DNA of 43,438 bases from CAZPZZ01 sp964591245 (GTDB taxonomy: Bacteria > Acidobacteriota > Vicinamibacteria > Vicinamibacterales > UBA8438): assembly GCA_964591245.1 (NCBI GenBank), contig CAZPZZ010000018.1:1-43438 (forward strand), given 5' to 3'. This document shows positions 27,377 through 36,633 of this stretch, in pieces; the stretch's first letter is position 1; the number at the start of each line of letters is the position of its first letter. A program made the translations under genes and the position numbers. The notes beneath the pieces are model-generated. The model did not search any database and was not told the DNA's origin. It was given only the letters and a program-made list of their open reading frames with translations.

Positions 27377-29194
27377 TCAATCCCGGGCTTTCGGGATCAA
27401 CTCGCTTTCGATACGCTCGCCCTCACGCTGGATCACGATCGCGGCTGGCTCCCCCACCTTCAACAGGTCAAGCGCAAAGGTATAGTCATAAATGTTGGTG
27501 ATCGAGTAGCCGGCTAGTTCGACAATGATGTCACCCTCGCGTAGACCCGCGAGTTCAGCTGGGCCGCCTGCCATGACCCCGGACAGTAGTAGTCCGTCCA
27601 CCTCGGCACTGTAGTCTGGAATCGTGCCGGTGAATATCCGGATCGCCATCTGTCCACCCTCTTGCCCGGTCTGTTCCACCCGGACAAAGTTGGGAGCCTC
27701 CGAGGTCTCGAGGAGACGCTCCGCGACTGCCGCCCCGTACCGTGCCACACGTGCAAGATCCGGATAGTTGAGGGTTTCCGCGTCGTCTGTAGGACGGTGA
27801 TATTGTTCGTGACTTCCAGTAAATAACGCGAGGGTAGGCACCTCGGCCAAATTGAAACTACTGGAATCAGTAGGAAGATAGGGATCGGCAACCGCCTGGA
27901 GATCGAAGCCGAAACTCTCGTTGATCTCTTCAACAAGAGGCGGCCACACCGGACTGCTTCCCAGTGCCTGAACGATTAATCGATTGTCCCTCATGCGTCC
28001 AACCATGTCGAAATTCACGTAGGCGGCGATCTCTTCAGGAGACACCGGTGCACTCCTCACGAAATCGGCGGAGCCTAGCAAACCGATCTCCTCGCCGGAC
28101 CAGAACGCAAGAATAAGCCCACGCGACCGCTCACGAGCGGACAATGCTGCCCCCGCGGAGAGGACCGCGGCCACCCCCGACGCATTGTCATCTGCTCCAT
28201 TGTGGATACTTCCGGCCTCACCACTCCTCGCCAGGGAATCTCCATTCTCCCCTCGGCCCAGGTGATCGTAGTGGGCACCAAGCGCCACGTAAGGCTTCTC
28301 TCTTGTCTCCTCCGTCGTCGACGGTAAGAATCCCACCACGTTGTACGCCGTGTGTTGCTCACGGAGCACAGTTGTATCGATAGTGACCTCGGCCGGAATC
28401 TCGAATCCGCTGACGTGCGGATTCCCCGAATCAAGCTCTAGCTGTGCCGCCTCCAACGTCTTCTCGGCCAGACCGAAGAGAACATCGTCAACCCGAGAGC
28501 TGACGCTGACGGCCACAATGCTGGAGTCGGCCACCGCCGTGTCAGCCGCCATCGGCACCAGCACACCAGCGTTGGGCGACCGCGGCCCGGTGACCACCAA
28601 TAACCCTTTGGCTCCACGCTCTCGGGCCGCTCGCGCCTTGAAACGAAGTCTGGAATACCGCGAGAACAGCGCGCGTACATCTCCCTCGCTATCCTCTGGA
28701 AAATAGCGAAGTACCACAACAATCTTGTCCGTAACATCTATGGTGGCGTAACTGTCGTAGCTGAATCCGTCGGTTTCGGGAACGACGAGACCATAACCAG
28801 CAAAAACGAGCGACCCATTCACCACGCCAGATTCAGAGAAGGAAAGCGGGCGTACCTCGTCCGGGTTACCCCATTCCTCAGCACGGTCTCCAGCCAGACG
28901 TACACTCGTACCACCATCAGTCGCGACCCCGGTGTATTGGAAGGCCAGCCGATAGTCATCCTGCCCAGGCAAGGGCGTAGCTCCGATGGCGTCGAGTTCC
29001 CTGACGATGTACTCTGCGGCGCTGCGGATACCATCTGAGCCCGTCAGTCGCCCCTCCAACTCATCCGACGCCAGCCACTCGACCGCTGCCTGGATAGATG
29101 ACAACTCGTCCTGCGCCGAGGCCCAATGCCCAGACAGCAACGAGGACATGATCCCAAACACCACCACGAGACTGCGTTTCCATTTTCTGTTCAT
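27377..29194 (-). CDS. exported M28-family metallopeptidase with C-terminal PDZ domain
   Basis: 605 residues. A signal peptide (SLVVVFGIMSSLLSGHWASAQ) is followed by the M28 layout: an inserted protease-associated region (FAGYGLVVPETDGFSYDSYA to VVTGPRSPNAGVLVP), then LGAHYDHLG (His/Asp, about 331), HNGADDNASGVAAVL (bridging Asp, about 356), FWSGEEIGLLGS (catalytic and metal Glu, about 388), VNFDMVGRM (metal Asp) and EQYHRPTDDAETL (His, about 485). A PDZ domain with VMAGGPAELAGLREGDIIVE ends the chain. M28 enzymes are di-zinc aminopeptidases, here probably in the periplasm. ATG 29194 is chosen over upstream starts because it opens the signal peptide and has GAAGGCG upstream. Confidence 0.93.
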   Translation of the reverse strand: MNRKWKRSLVVVFGIMSSLLSGHWASAQDELSSIQAAVEWLASDELEGRLTGSDGIRSAAEYIVRELDAIGATPLPGQDDYRLAFQYTGVATDGGTSVRLAGDRAEEWGNPDEVRPLSFSESGVVNGSLVFAGYGLVVPETDGFSYDSYATIDVTDKIVVVLRYFPEDSEGDVRALFSRYSRLRFKARAARERGAKGLLVVTGPRSPNAGVLVPMAADTAVADSSIVAVSVSSRVDDVLFGLAEKTLEAAQLELDSGNPHVSGFEIPAEVTIDTTVLREQHTAYNVVGFLPSTTEETREKPYVALGAHYDHLGRGENGDSLARSGEAGSIHNGADDNASGVAAVLSAGAALSARERSRGLILAFWSGEEIGLLGSADFVRSAPVSPEEIAAYVNFDMVGRMRDNRLIVQALGSSPVWPPLVEEINESFGFDLQAVADPYLPTDSSSFNLAEVPTLALFTGSHEQYHRPTDDAETLNYPDLARVARYGAAVAERLLETSEAPNFVRVEQTGQEGGQMAIRIFTGTIPDYSAEVDGLLLSGVMAGGPAELAGLREGDIIVELAGYSITNIYDYTFALDLLKVGEPAAIVIQREGERIESELIPKARD

Positions 29195-29479
29195 GTCGCC
29201 TTCGACTCCATCAGCTGTCACCGCCCCAAACATTGTAATCAGCCGTGCCCCCGACCACCCTCAGCCATCCCGCCCCCAGATGCGTCAGGCCGCCACTCAC
29301 CCGTGCTCCACGAAACGGCAAGTGCCCGAGTCCCCCGGCAGCGAACTCACCCAACGTCCGGGCAACGCGATGCCCATCAGACTGGACACACGGACGAAAG
29401 TCGCCACCGAAGAGAGGACGGGGTCGATAGACGCAAGAACCCCGGTCGGGTTCACATCCAGCCGGGTGGACGTACTTTG

Positions 29480-32400
29480 CTACGAACGGGATGGACGGCG
29501 CCCACGCCCGTCCCGACGAGCCCGGGGAGGGCGCGTAGACGACGTGGCAGGGTAGCGCTGAAACACTCGATCACAGGCGCCTCGAAAACGCTCCGCGAGC
29601 TTCCGCCCGACATCGCCTGGCACCACTCCCAACGCTCTCTGCTCCGCCTGCATTCCTTTGACGGCGTCCACCTTCTCCCGCCGCTCGACCTCTGGGTCGA
29701 CCTTGGCCCCCATTGTATTGCTGGCGAGCGCCTCTCGAAGACGGGATGCCAAAATTTCAGACGGCAGCCGGTTGTCAGCCGGCTCGGCTTCCGGCGCCGC
29801 AAGCAGTGCCTCAACCCGCTCACAGAGCTGCTCGAGCGCCAGCTGATTCCGCCGGGGATCGAGGTCAGTGCCAGCGAACGCATCAGGGTGCTGTTCTACC
29901 AGGCGCGCCAGTGCGGCGTCGAACCGTTCAGTCAGATCACGTTCAAGTGCACGGGGTATCGACGGAAACTGTTTCCACTCTGCCCTGGCAGAGGCGACGA
30001 TTGGTGCAACGTCCTCCCCAGGCGCTGGCAACGGCACCGCCTCGGTGGATGCATCCGCCGGGGCCTCATCAGCACTCTTTTCGTCGCCTGGGGCCTCAGG
30101 CCGATCTTCCGAAGGACCAACCTCCACTCCGCCCTCCGCCAACGACACTTCATCCGCAGTCGAGTCATCGGAACCCGGGTCCTCACCGTCAGACCCACGT
30201 CCGTCCTTACCGGGCTCAGGGCTTCGAGGCGGATCCATGACCAACGCTTCGAGCCGCTCGCACACAGCTGCCCGTGCTGCAACTTGATCAGCAAACACCG
30301 CGTCTGCTGCCTCCTGTGCACGAACATAGACCTGATCACAAGCGGCGCGAAACCGTTGCCACAACGCCTCAGAACGCGTGCGACGCACGGGCCCGACGGT
30401 TTTCCATTCCGCCTGCAGTCGACGCGTGGCCGCCTTGGCCACGTCGTGGTCCTTTTCGTCAACCAGTGCCTCGGCCTGCTGACACAACGCCTCTTTGAGT
30501 TCGGCGTTCTTGGCCCAGATCTTCTTGCGTTCAGCGAGGTCGTCACGCCGCCGCTTAAAAAATTTGCCGCAGGCTCCGCGGAAACGGTTCCAGACTTCGC
30601 GCTCTTGTTTGCGGGTGGCTGGTCCAATTTTTTTCCAGGCCTCCTGGAGTTCGGTAATGCGTGCAGCCGTCTTGATCCAGTCCGTCGACTCAGTGAGGCT
30701 CTCGGCCTCCTCGCACAAGGCGACCTTCTTTTCCAGGTTCTCACCCCGTTGCGCATCCTCGACCGCTTCAGAGGCCTCGATGCGGGGAAGAATCGCATCG
30801 TGTGCAGCTTTGAAACGCTGCCAGATGGCTTCCCCTTCACCTCGTGGGACATCACTCGCCTTGCGCCATTCCGCCATGACCTGGCGAAATTTCTTCAACA
30901 GATCCGCATCGTCATCGCGGGCCGCCAAAGCTTCCAGCCGCTGGCACAACGCCGCCTGAATGCCAACATTCGCCCATTGCTTCCACTCCACGAGTCCGCG
31001 CAACTCGCGAGTCTTCCCCATGAGGGCGGTTTGCGCATCGCGTAGTCGTTGAGTCAACGCCTCTCGATCTTCGCTCGTCGGCAACCGCCCCAGGTTGCCG
31101 ATCATCGAACGCGTCAACCGCAAGTTGTGCTCGGCCGTTTTGAGTTCAAGCGACTCGTCGGCCACCGCACGTTCAATCGACTCGCAGCGCCCCTGCTGCT
31201 TCACCAAATTTGCCTGTTCCCGACGCTGGCGCTCTTCTCTCGCCGCCGTCAACCGAAGAGAACGTTTTGTTTCCGCAGCTTCGACCCGTTGTACCAGTTC
31301 AGGCGCAAGCTCCTCCCCCGCCCGGACGAGCGCCTGCCACTCGGCGTAGGGATCGTTCCATTGTGTCGTGAGCACTTTGGTTTCGGCTGAGCCACCGACA
31401 TTTTCGAGTGTCTCAACCAACGCAGTCAGCCGAGCTCCCCGTTCCGCCTCCGTTCGCTGACGCGCGACCTTCCGCCCAGCTGCCCTGATGAGATCCTCGA
31501 AACGCCGTTCGACTCCGGAAGGAGATCCTTCCTTGCTAGACGCTTCCGTCGGTGAAAGCTCTGGCAACGCGTTCCATTCCGCGCGCAACCTCGCCACTTC
31601 GGTGGCCAGCTTCTCTTGGTCAGCAGCCGGATCGTCAATCACGGCAGACAAACGCTCGCACATGGCGGTACGACCGGCCAGCGCCTCACCGCGGGCCCGA
31701 TCTGCCTCGGTAGTGACCTGTTGAAGGCCAGTCAAATGGTCCCGCGCAGCAGCCACAGCACGATCCCACCGCGCCGACACTGCCTCATCCTCACCCTCAG
31801 CTGCCGTGCTGGACTCGGTCGACACCGATGTCGCCAAGGCACGTGTCGCATCCTGCAACTGACGCCATTGCTGCTCGGCTTCGCGCAACCGCCGATTCAC
31901 CGTGTCCTGATTCGTAAGACCAGCGAGTGCCTCGACCCCCTCGCACAGATCCTCACGAGCTTGTCTCGACTCCACCGACGACGGACGGGCCTCCAATTCC
32001 GCCAGAGCCGCACGAGCCCGACGCGCCACCTGCTTGGTCCGCGCACGCACACCGATCACCTTCAGCAGGTCTCGGTCCTCCATGGCCTTCAGCGACAACC
32101 GTGCAAAGGCTGCCAGTGCGATATCTCGATGATCGCTCTTGACGGCCACCGCAACCACCTCGCCCTGCTCATCCAAACGGCTCAGCGCCGCCTCGCGAAC
32201 AGTCTGATGATTCGACCGTCGCGCCACCGCCCCAATCGCCTTTTGCGTCTCGACGCGGTCGAGCGCGGCGCGGCTAATGGACTCGAGCCTGGCCGTGCGC
32301 GCAACTTCCCCCAGATCACGGGAATCCACAAGACCAGCCAAGGCGGCAACGGCCGCCTCCGGCTCGGTCTCGTCCACCGCTATCTCCCGCAACATCGAAA

Positions 32401-32635
32401 ACGCCTCGACACGCACACTTTCGTCGGTGTCGACCTCGGCGATACGGCGGATAGCGTCAGGATCAACCAACCGAGACAGCGCGGTCAGACGCACACTTGG
32501 ATCGACGTCCTCGGCCGCAATCGCAGCAAGAAGATCCTGTGCGTCGCTATCGATTTCATCTACCGCGGAAACACGCACTGATGGGTCGGCGTGCTGCCAC
32601 GCCGGCTGACCACGTAAACGATCGAGCAAACTCAT
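29480..32635 (-). CDS. giant HEAT-repeat / DUF349 coiled-coil protein
   Basis: 1051 residues. The first 170 residues are HEAT-like repeats with recurring DPSVR-x-x-AL (DPSVRVSAV, DPSVRLTAL, DESVRVEAF, TVREAALSRL). From about 230 on the chain is mostly charged helix with DUF349 units marked by a W and a later F-x-x-A-x-D: for example AIWQRFKAAHDAILPR, EVWNRFRGACGKFFKRRRDD, EALWQRFRAACDQVYVRAQ, with linkers LQAEWKTVGPVRR, LQEAWKKIGPATR. A stretch around 810-860 is acidic and proline rich. No signal peptide or membrane segment, so cytoplasmic. DUF349 proteins have no firm function. ATG 32635 lacks a clear ribosome-binding site; TTG 32644 is the alternative. The opposite strand carries a long open frame that is a shadow. 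Confidence 0.88.
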   Translation of the reverse strand: MSLLDRLRGQPAWQHADPSVRVSAVDEIDSDAQDLLAAIAAEDVDPSVRLTALSRLVDPDAIRRIAEVDTDESVRVEAFSMLREIAVDETEPEAAVAALAGLVDSRDLGEVARTARLESISRAALDRVETQKAIGAVARRSNHQTVREAALSRLDEQGEVVAVAVKSDHRDIALAAFARLSLKAMEDRDLLKVIGVRARTKQVARRARAALAELEARPSSVESRQAREDLCEGVEALAGLTNQDTVNRRLREAEQQWRQLQDATRALATSVSTESSTAAEGEDEAVSARWDRAVAAARDHLTGLQQVTTEADRARGEALAGRTAMCERLSAVIDDPAADQEKLATEVARLRAEWNALPELSPTEASSKEGSPSGVERRFEDLIRAAGRKVARQRTEAERGARLTALVETLENVGGSAETKVLTTQWNDPYAEWQALVRAGEELAPELVQRVEAAETKRSLRLTAAREERQRREQANLVKQQGRCESIERAVADESLELKTAEHNLRLTRSMIGNLGRLPTSEDREALTQRLRDAQTALMGKTRELRGLVEWKQWANVGIQAALCQRLEALAARDDDADLLKKFRQVMAEWRKASDVPRGEGEAIWQRFKAAHDAILPRIEASEAVEDAQRGENLEKKVALCEEAESLTESTDWIKTAARITELQEAWKKIGPATRKQEREVWNRFRGACGKFFKRRRDDLAERKKIWAKNAELKEALCQQAEALVDEKDHDVAKAATRRLQAEWKTVGPVRRTRSEALWQRFRAACDQVYVRAQEAADAVFADQVAARAAVCERLEALVMDPPRSPEPGKDGRGSDGEDPGSDDSTADEVSLAEGGVEVGPSEDRPEAPGDEKSADEAPADASTEAVPLPAPGEDVAPIVASARAEWKQFPSIPRALERDLTERFDAALARLVEQHPDAFAGTDLDPRRNQLALEQLCERVEALLAAPEAEPADNRLPSEILASRLREALASNTMGAKVDPEVERREKVDAVKGMQAEQRALGVVPGDVGRKLAERFRGACDRVFQRYPATSSTRPPRARRDGRGRRPSRS

Positions 32636-32839
32636 GAGAACCAAATGTCAAAATATCCTGCGGGGTCAGACTCACGCCCGCAGCCTGCCCACTGGACAGC
32701 GTCACGCAGAATTATGCATACTCGGAGCCGTGAATAGCGAGAGTCGCACGGTCGAAAAAGTATCGTGAAGGAAGATTACTCCCGCTTTCGAGACACCCGA
32801 ACCTACACGTGTTTGGATCTACGATACCAGATTTCGGAG

Positions 32840-32877
32840 ACGTGGCAATCAGGCACGCTCGTGATGACTCGCCACGT
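32840..32877 (+). promoter_or_regulatory. inverted repeat upstream of first cyclophilin gene
   Basis: ACGTGGC (32840-32846) pairs with GCCACGT (32871-32877), and the 24-base loop itself contains CACG-CT-CGTG. It ends 27 bases before the ATG at 32905. The nested symmetry fits an operator or an RNA hairpin; nothing identifies a regulator. Confidence 0.3.
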
Positions 32878-32904
32878 GGAATCTGAAACCGAAGGAGCTT
32901 GATT

Positions 32905-33483
32905 ATGGTGGTTCGCTCTCTGGTGACACTTCTCGCATGTACCATTGCTCTCACAGTTGCCGTTCCGCAAGCGCAGGCACAGAACAACCCGGTCGTCCTC
33001 ATCGAAACAAGCCTCGGCACAATCACCGCAGAACTCGATCGCGAAAATGCTCCCATCTCGGTGGAAAATTTTCTGGCCTATGTGGAAAACGGACACTACG
33101 CGGGAACAATTTTCCACCGAGTGATTAGAGGCTTCATGATTCAAGGTGGCGGATTCACGCCAAATATGCAGCAGAAAACTACTGGCGACCCGATTCAGAA
33201 CGAAGCCACCAACGGGGTGAGTAACGCACGAGGAACGCTGGCAATGGCTCGCACCGCCGCCCCGCACAGTGCAACAGCGCAATTCTTCATCAATACGGTC
33301 GACAACACAGGGCTCGACAACAGTGGCACCTCCCAGCAAGCCTACGGTTACGCCGTGTTCGGACGGGTCATCGACGGTCTAGACACCGTCGACGAGATTG
33401 AAGGCGTCGCCACTGGACGGAACGGTCCCTTCAGCGACGTGCCCTCTACACCGGTCGAAATCGTCTCGATCACCGTGCAATGA
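32905..33483 (+). CDS. exported cyclophilin-type peptidyl-prolyl isomerase
   Basis: 192 residues. Signal peptide SLVTLLACTIALTVAVPQAQ, then the cyclophilin core: VVLIETSLGTITAELD, FHRVIRGFMIQGGGFTP (active-site Arg/Gln, about 72), GTLAMARTAAPHSATAQFFI and YAVFGRVIDGLDTVDEI. These residues are those of active PpiA/PpiB enzymes, which isomerise X-Pro bonds; the leader puts it in the periplasm. ATG 32905 has GAAGGAG seven bases before it; a TTG at 32899 is less likely. A second exported cyclophilin follows 162 bases later. Divergent from the DUF349 gene. Confidence 0.93.
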   Translation: MVVRSLVTLLACTIALTVAVPQAQAQNNPVVLIETSLGTITAELDRENAPISVENFLAYVENGHYAGTIFHRVIRGFMIQGGGFTPNMQQKTTGDPIQNEATNGVSNARGTLAMARTAAPHSATAQFFINTVDNTGLDNSGTSQQAYGYAVFGRVIDGLDTVDEIEGVATGRNGPFSDVPSTPVEIVSITVQ

Positions 33484-33558
33484 CGACGGGTTCCCTCAAG
33501 CCGGTGCCACGCACACAGACGCCGGTGTAACGCGGTCGGTTCGCACGCATCTCCAGTT

Positions 33559-33595
33559 ACGCCTGCCCAGGCCATAGCACCTTTCGGGTAGGCGT
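33559..33595 (+). terminator. hairpin between the two cyclophilin genes
   Basis: ACGCCTGCCC (33559-33568) and GGGTAGGCGT (33586-33595) form a 10-bp stem with one G-U pair and a 17-base loop. It has no T run, so it may be a partial terminator or a leader structure of the second cyclophilin gene, which begins at 33646. Confidence 0.35.
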
Positions 33596-33645
33596 GGGAT
33601 TCGCTTGTGTCCACGCATCAGAGAACCCAACGAAAGGAGTCCCGA

Positions 33646-34251
33646 GTGTTTCAACGCATTGGTGCGGCCCTGATGGCCATCACCGTCATTCTTCTGTCGA
33701 TACCGGCCGCAGCACAGGACATGCCGGTCAACCCTCGGGTACGTGTCGAGACGAGCGAGGGGAATTTCGAGATCGAACTCTTTCGAGATCAAGTTCCGGC
33801 CACCGCCGTCAACTTCCTCGTCTACGCACGCCAAGGCTACTACGATGGAACTGTATTTCATCGGATCATACGGGACACGATCATCCAGGGCGGAGGCTTC
33901 AACCTCGACGAAGACAGCCAACTCATGCCCAAAACCGAGGGACTCCGGGGGCCGATTCTGAACGAAGCCCGACAGAGCCTGAAGAATCGCCGCGGCACAG
34001 TCGCCATGGCCCGTCTCGCCGAGCCCAATAGCGCACGGCAGCAATTCTTCATCAACCTTGATAACAACACGAGTTTCGATTACCGAAATGGAACGGCCCA
34101 AGGAATCGGCTACGCGGTGTTCGGTGAAGTTACCGAAGGGATGGACGTGGTGCAGCGGATCGGGCGAGTGCGCACGACCAATCAAGGGCAATTCCGTGGC
34201 GTGCCTCAGGAGCCCGTCATCATTCATTCCATTACTCATCTAGAAGACTAG
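33646..34251 (+). CDS. exported cyclophilin-type peptidyl-prolyl isomerase
   Basis: 201 residues. Signal peptide GAALMAITVILLSIPAAAQD, then VRVETSEGNFEIELFRDQVP, FHRIIRDTIIQGGGF (active-site Arg and Gln), GTVAMARLAEPNSARQQFFI and YAVFGEVTEGMDVVQRI. The residues are those of active cyclophilins. The GTG at 33646 is chosen because AAAGGAG lies six bases upstream and the signal peptide follows; the frame also runs back to 33607 without support. It resembles the upstream cyclophilin in domain but the two are clearly diverged, so this is an old duplication or separate acquisition. Confidence 0.93.
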   Translation: MFQRIGAALMAITVILLSIPAAAQDMPVNPRVRVETSEGNFEIELFRDQVPATAVNFLVYARQGYYDGTVFHRIIRDTIIQGGGFNLDEDSQLMPKTEGLRGPILNEARQSLKNRRGTVAMARLAEPNSARQQFFINLDNNTSFDYRNGTAQGIGYAVFGEVTEGMDVVQRIGRVRTTNQGQFRGVPQEPVIIHSITHLED

Positions 34252-34340
34252 CCGAAGCGGAACGACCATCAGGCTTCTCCAGACGAGCCTGTGCGCCAGT
34301 TTGGTCCTCCGTGATAACCCGACGGAGGACCTCCTCGCGT

Positions 34341-34385
34341 GGTCGACCGGCGCGTAGCCGAAAAGAACCGGCTACCAAGTCGACC
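34341..34385 (+). promoter_or_regulatory. nested hairpin before the ACP-FAAL-PlsC gene
   Basis: GGTCGAC (34341-34347) pairs with GTCGACC (34379-34385), and inside it GTAGCCG (34354-34360) pairs with CGGCTAC (34369-34375). The two stems together span 45 bases and end 12 bases before the ATG at 34398. It could control translation of the downstream gene or terminate the upstream one; no T run follows. Confidence 0.4.
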
Positions 34386-34397
34386 AACCAGGGTCTG

Positions 34398-36533
34398 ATG
34401 GCACGGTCGTTAGTCACGCCAGCCATGCTGCCAAGCAAACCGCCGACCGACGACCACACGATTCTCGAACAACGCATCCTCCACATCGTTGGCCAGCTCG
34501 TGGCGGAGCTTCGGCCAGGCTCAGCGGCGGCCGGCATTAGCGCAAGTGACTCGCTGGACAGGGAACTCGGTCTAGGATCGCTGGAACGTGTCGAATTACT
34601 CGCACGCATCGAGCGCGAACTGGGTATCCGCCTGACCGATCACGCCATGGCGTCGGCCGATACGCCGGCCGACCTCGTCAGGGCCGTAATTTCGGGTAAA
34701 CCGGCGGCCGTTGACGCGTTACCGAGCAGACTCCCAGCGCTCGATGCCGCCAGTGCCGCCCCCGACTCGGCCACGACGCTCATCGAGGTCCTCCACTGGC
34801 ACGCACGCCACGCACCGCATCGTCCGCATATCTTCCTGCGCCATGAGGACGGGCACGAAAACACCATTACCTATGCCCAGTTGTGGCGCCAGTCGATCAC
34901 CATCGCCCAAGCACTTCATGTGCGCGGCATCCGGCAGCGAGACACCGTCACGCTTATGCTTCGGACGGAACCGGCGTTCTTCCCGTGTTTCTTCGGCACA
35001 TTGCTCGCAGGAGCTATTCCGGTTCCGATCTATCCGCCCTTCAGGGCCGACCAGATCGAGGACTACGCGCAGCGTCAAGCGGGAATTCTCACGAACGCGG
35101 GCACCCGTCTCATGATCACCTTCGCTGCGGTAGAACGACTCGCCAGCTTGCTCAAGAGCCAAATCCCCACCTTGTCGGCGGTCACAACGCCAGACGAACT
35201 GGTTCGCGCCGTTCCACTGGACACCACGACAGACACCCCCTTACCGCCCGCACCCATACAGGGATTGAGCGACCAAGATCCAGCGTTGATTCAGTACACC
35301 TCTGGCAGTACGGGAGAACCCAAGGGCGTGCTGCTGACCCACGGCAACCTACTCGCAAACATTCGCGCCATCCGAGACGGACTCGACATACAACCCGATG
35401 ACGTTGCGGTCAGCTGGTTGCCGCTGTATCACGACATGGGATTGATAGGAGCCTGGCTCAGTTCAATGTATACGGGAATCCCAGTCGTAATTCTCTCCCC
35501 ACTGACGTTCCTGTCTAGACCCGCTCGGTGGTTGTGGGCGATCCATGCGCATCAGGCAACCGTGTCAGTCGCTCCCAACTTCGCCTTCGACCTCTGTGTG
35601 AACAAAATTCGCAACGACGAAATTGACGGCTTGGATCTCGGCACACTGAAGGTTCTGCTCAATGGCTCAGAAGCCGTATTAGCCCCGACGCTGACCCGTT
35701 TCCTGGACCGGTTCGCTTCTCACGGGCTCCGCCGTGACGTGATGCGCCCTGTGTATGGTCTCGCTGAGTCGTCAGTCGGGTTGGCCATCACCCCTCGTCG
35801 CGAGTCCGTCCTGATCGACCGAATCGCGCCCGATTTCAGAACGAACGGCCGTGCCATCCCAAGCGAAACCAATGACGCATTGTCCTTCGTCTCCTGTGGC
35901 TCGGCGTTGCCGCATCACGAGATCCGGGTAGTCGACGCGAACGACATACCGCTCGACAACCGCCACGAGGGACGTGTCCAATTTCGCGGACCATCGATGA
36001 TGTCCGGCTATTACCGAAACGCATCCGCCACACGAGCCATCACGACTCATGATGGCTGGCTCGACTCTGGTGATCTCGGTTATCTCGCAGACGGGGAACT
36101 ATTTCTCACGGGTCGACGCAAGGACGTCATCATCAAGGGAGGCCGAAATCTTTACCCCCACGAAGTGGAAGCAATTGTTGCCGACATCAAGGGTGTACGG
36201 AAAGGATGCGTCGCCGCCTTCGGTGTTGCCGATCCGTCGCTGGGCACCGAACAGTTCATCCTGGTAGCCGAAACACGAGCGACCGATCCCGCGGTACGAA
36301 CCCGCCTCAAACAGGACATTCGCGAACAAGTGACCGACGCATTGGGTGTTCCGCCAGACTCGATCGTTCTGGGTCAGCCCGGCGTCGTGCGGAAGACGTC
36401 GAGCGGCAAAGTTCGCCGCGGGAGTACTCGGGATGCGTTCGTCACCGGCACCCTCGACCGTGGAGTTCACTCGCTCGCCCACCAATGGGCCAGCCTGGCC
36501 TGGCACGCAATTCGCGGCCGCCTGCGGGGCCTG
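34398..36533 (+). CDS. ACP - fatty acyl-AMP ligase, first part of a fusion with PlsC, cut by gap
   Basis: 712 codons before the gap. An ACP-like domain comes first (LDRELGLGSLERVELLARIE, the Ser being the likely phosphopantetheine site, about 57). Then an AMP-ligase: QYTSGSTGEPKGVLLTHGN (ATP loop, about 305), SWLPLYHDMGLIGAWLSS and APNFAFDLC (FAAL-like), the A8 hinge LFLTGRRKDVIIKGGRN and the catalytic Lys in RKTSSGKVRRG. FAAL enzymes make acyl-AMP and pass the acyl group to a carrier protein, here perhaps its own ACP. ATG 34398 has AGGG upstream. The frame across the gap does not match the PlsC part, so the gap length is not 100. Confidence 0.85.
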
Positions 36534-36633
36534 NNNNNNNNNNNNNNNNNNNNNNNNNNNNNNNNNNNNNNNNNNNNNNNNNNNNNNNNNNNNNNNNNNN
36601 NNNNNNNNNNNNNNNNNNNNNNNNNNNNNNNNN
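36534..36633. other. assembly gap (100 N)
   Basis: One hundred N. The flanks are not copies of each other. The reading frame shifts by one across it, so the real length is not 100 (it must be a multiple of three for the fusion reading). About 200-300 bases are expected by analogy with PlsC domains. Confidence 0.95.

Noticed and set aside
29126..31045. 639-codon rightward open frame opposite the DUF349 gene
   Set aside because: It lies over the end of the M28 gene and the DUF349 gene, has a Pro/Arg/His-rich composition typical of GC-rich shadow frames, and shows no recognisable motif. The opposite strand has clear repeats.
34232..34609. 125-codon leftward frame at the start of the ACP-FAAL gene
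   Set aside because: It overlaps the ACP domain on the other strand and has a low-complexity Ser/Arg-rich composition without motifs.
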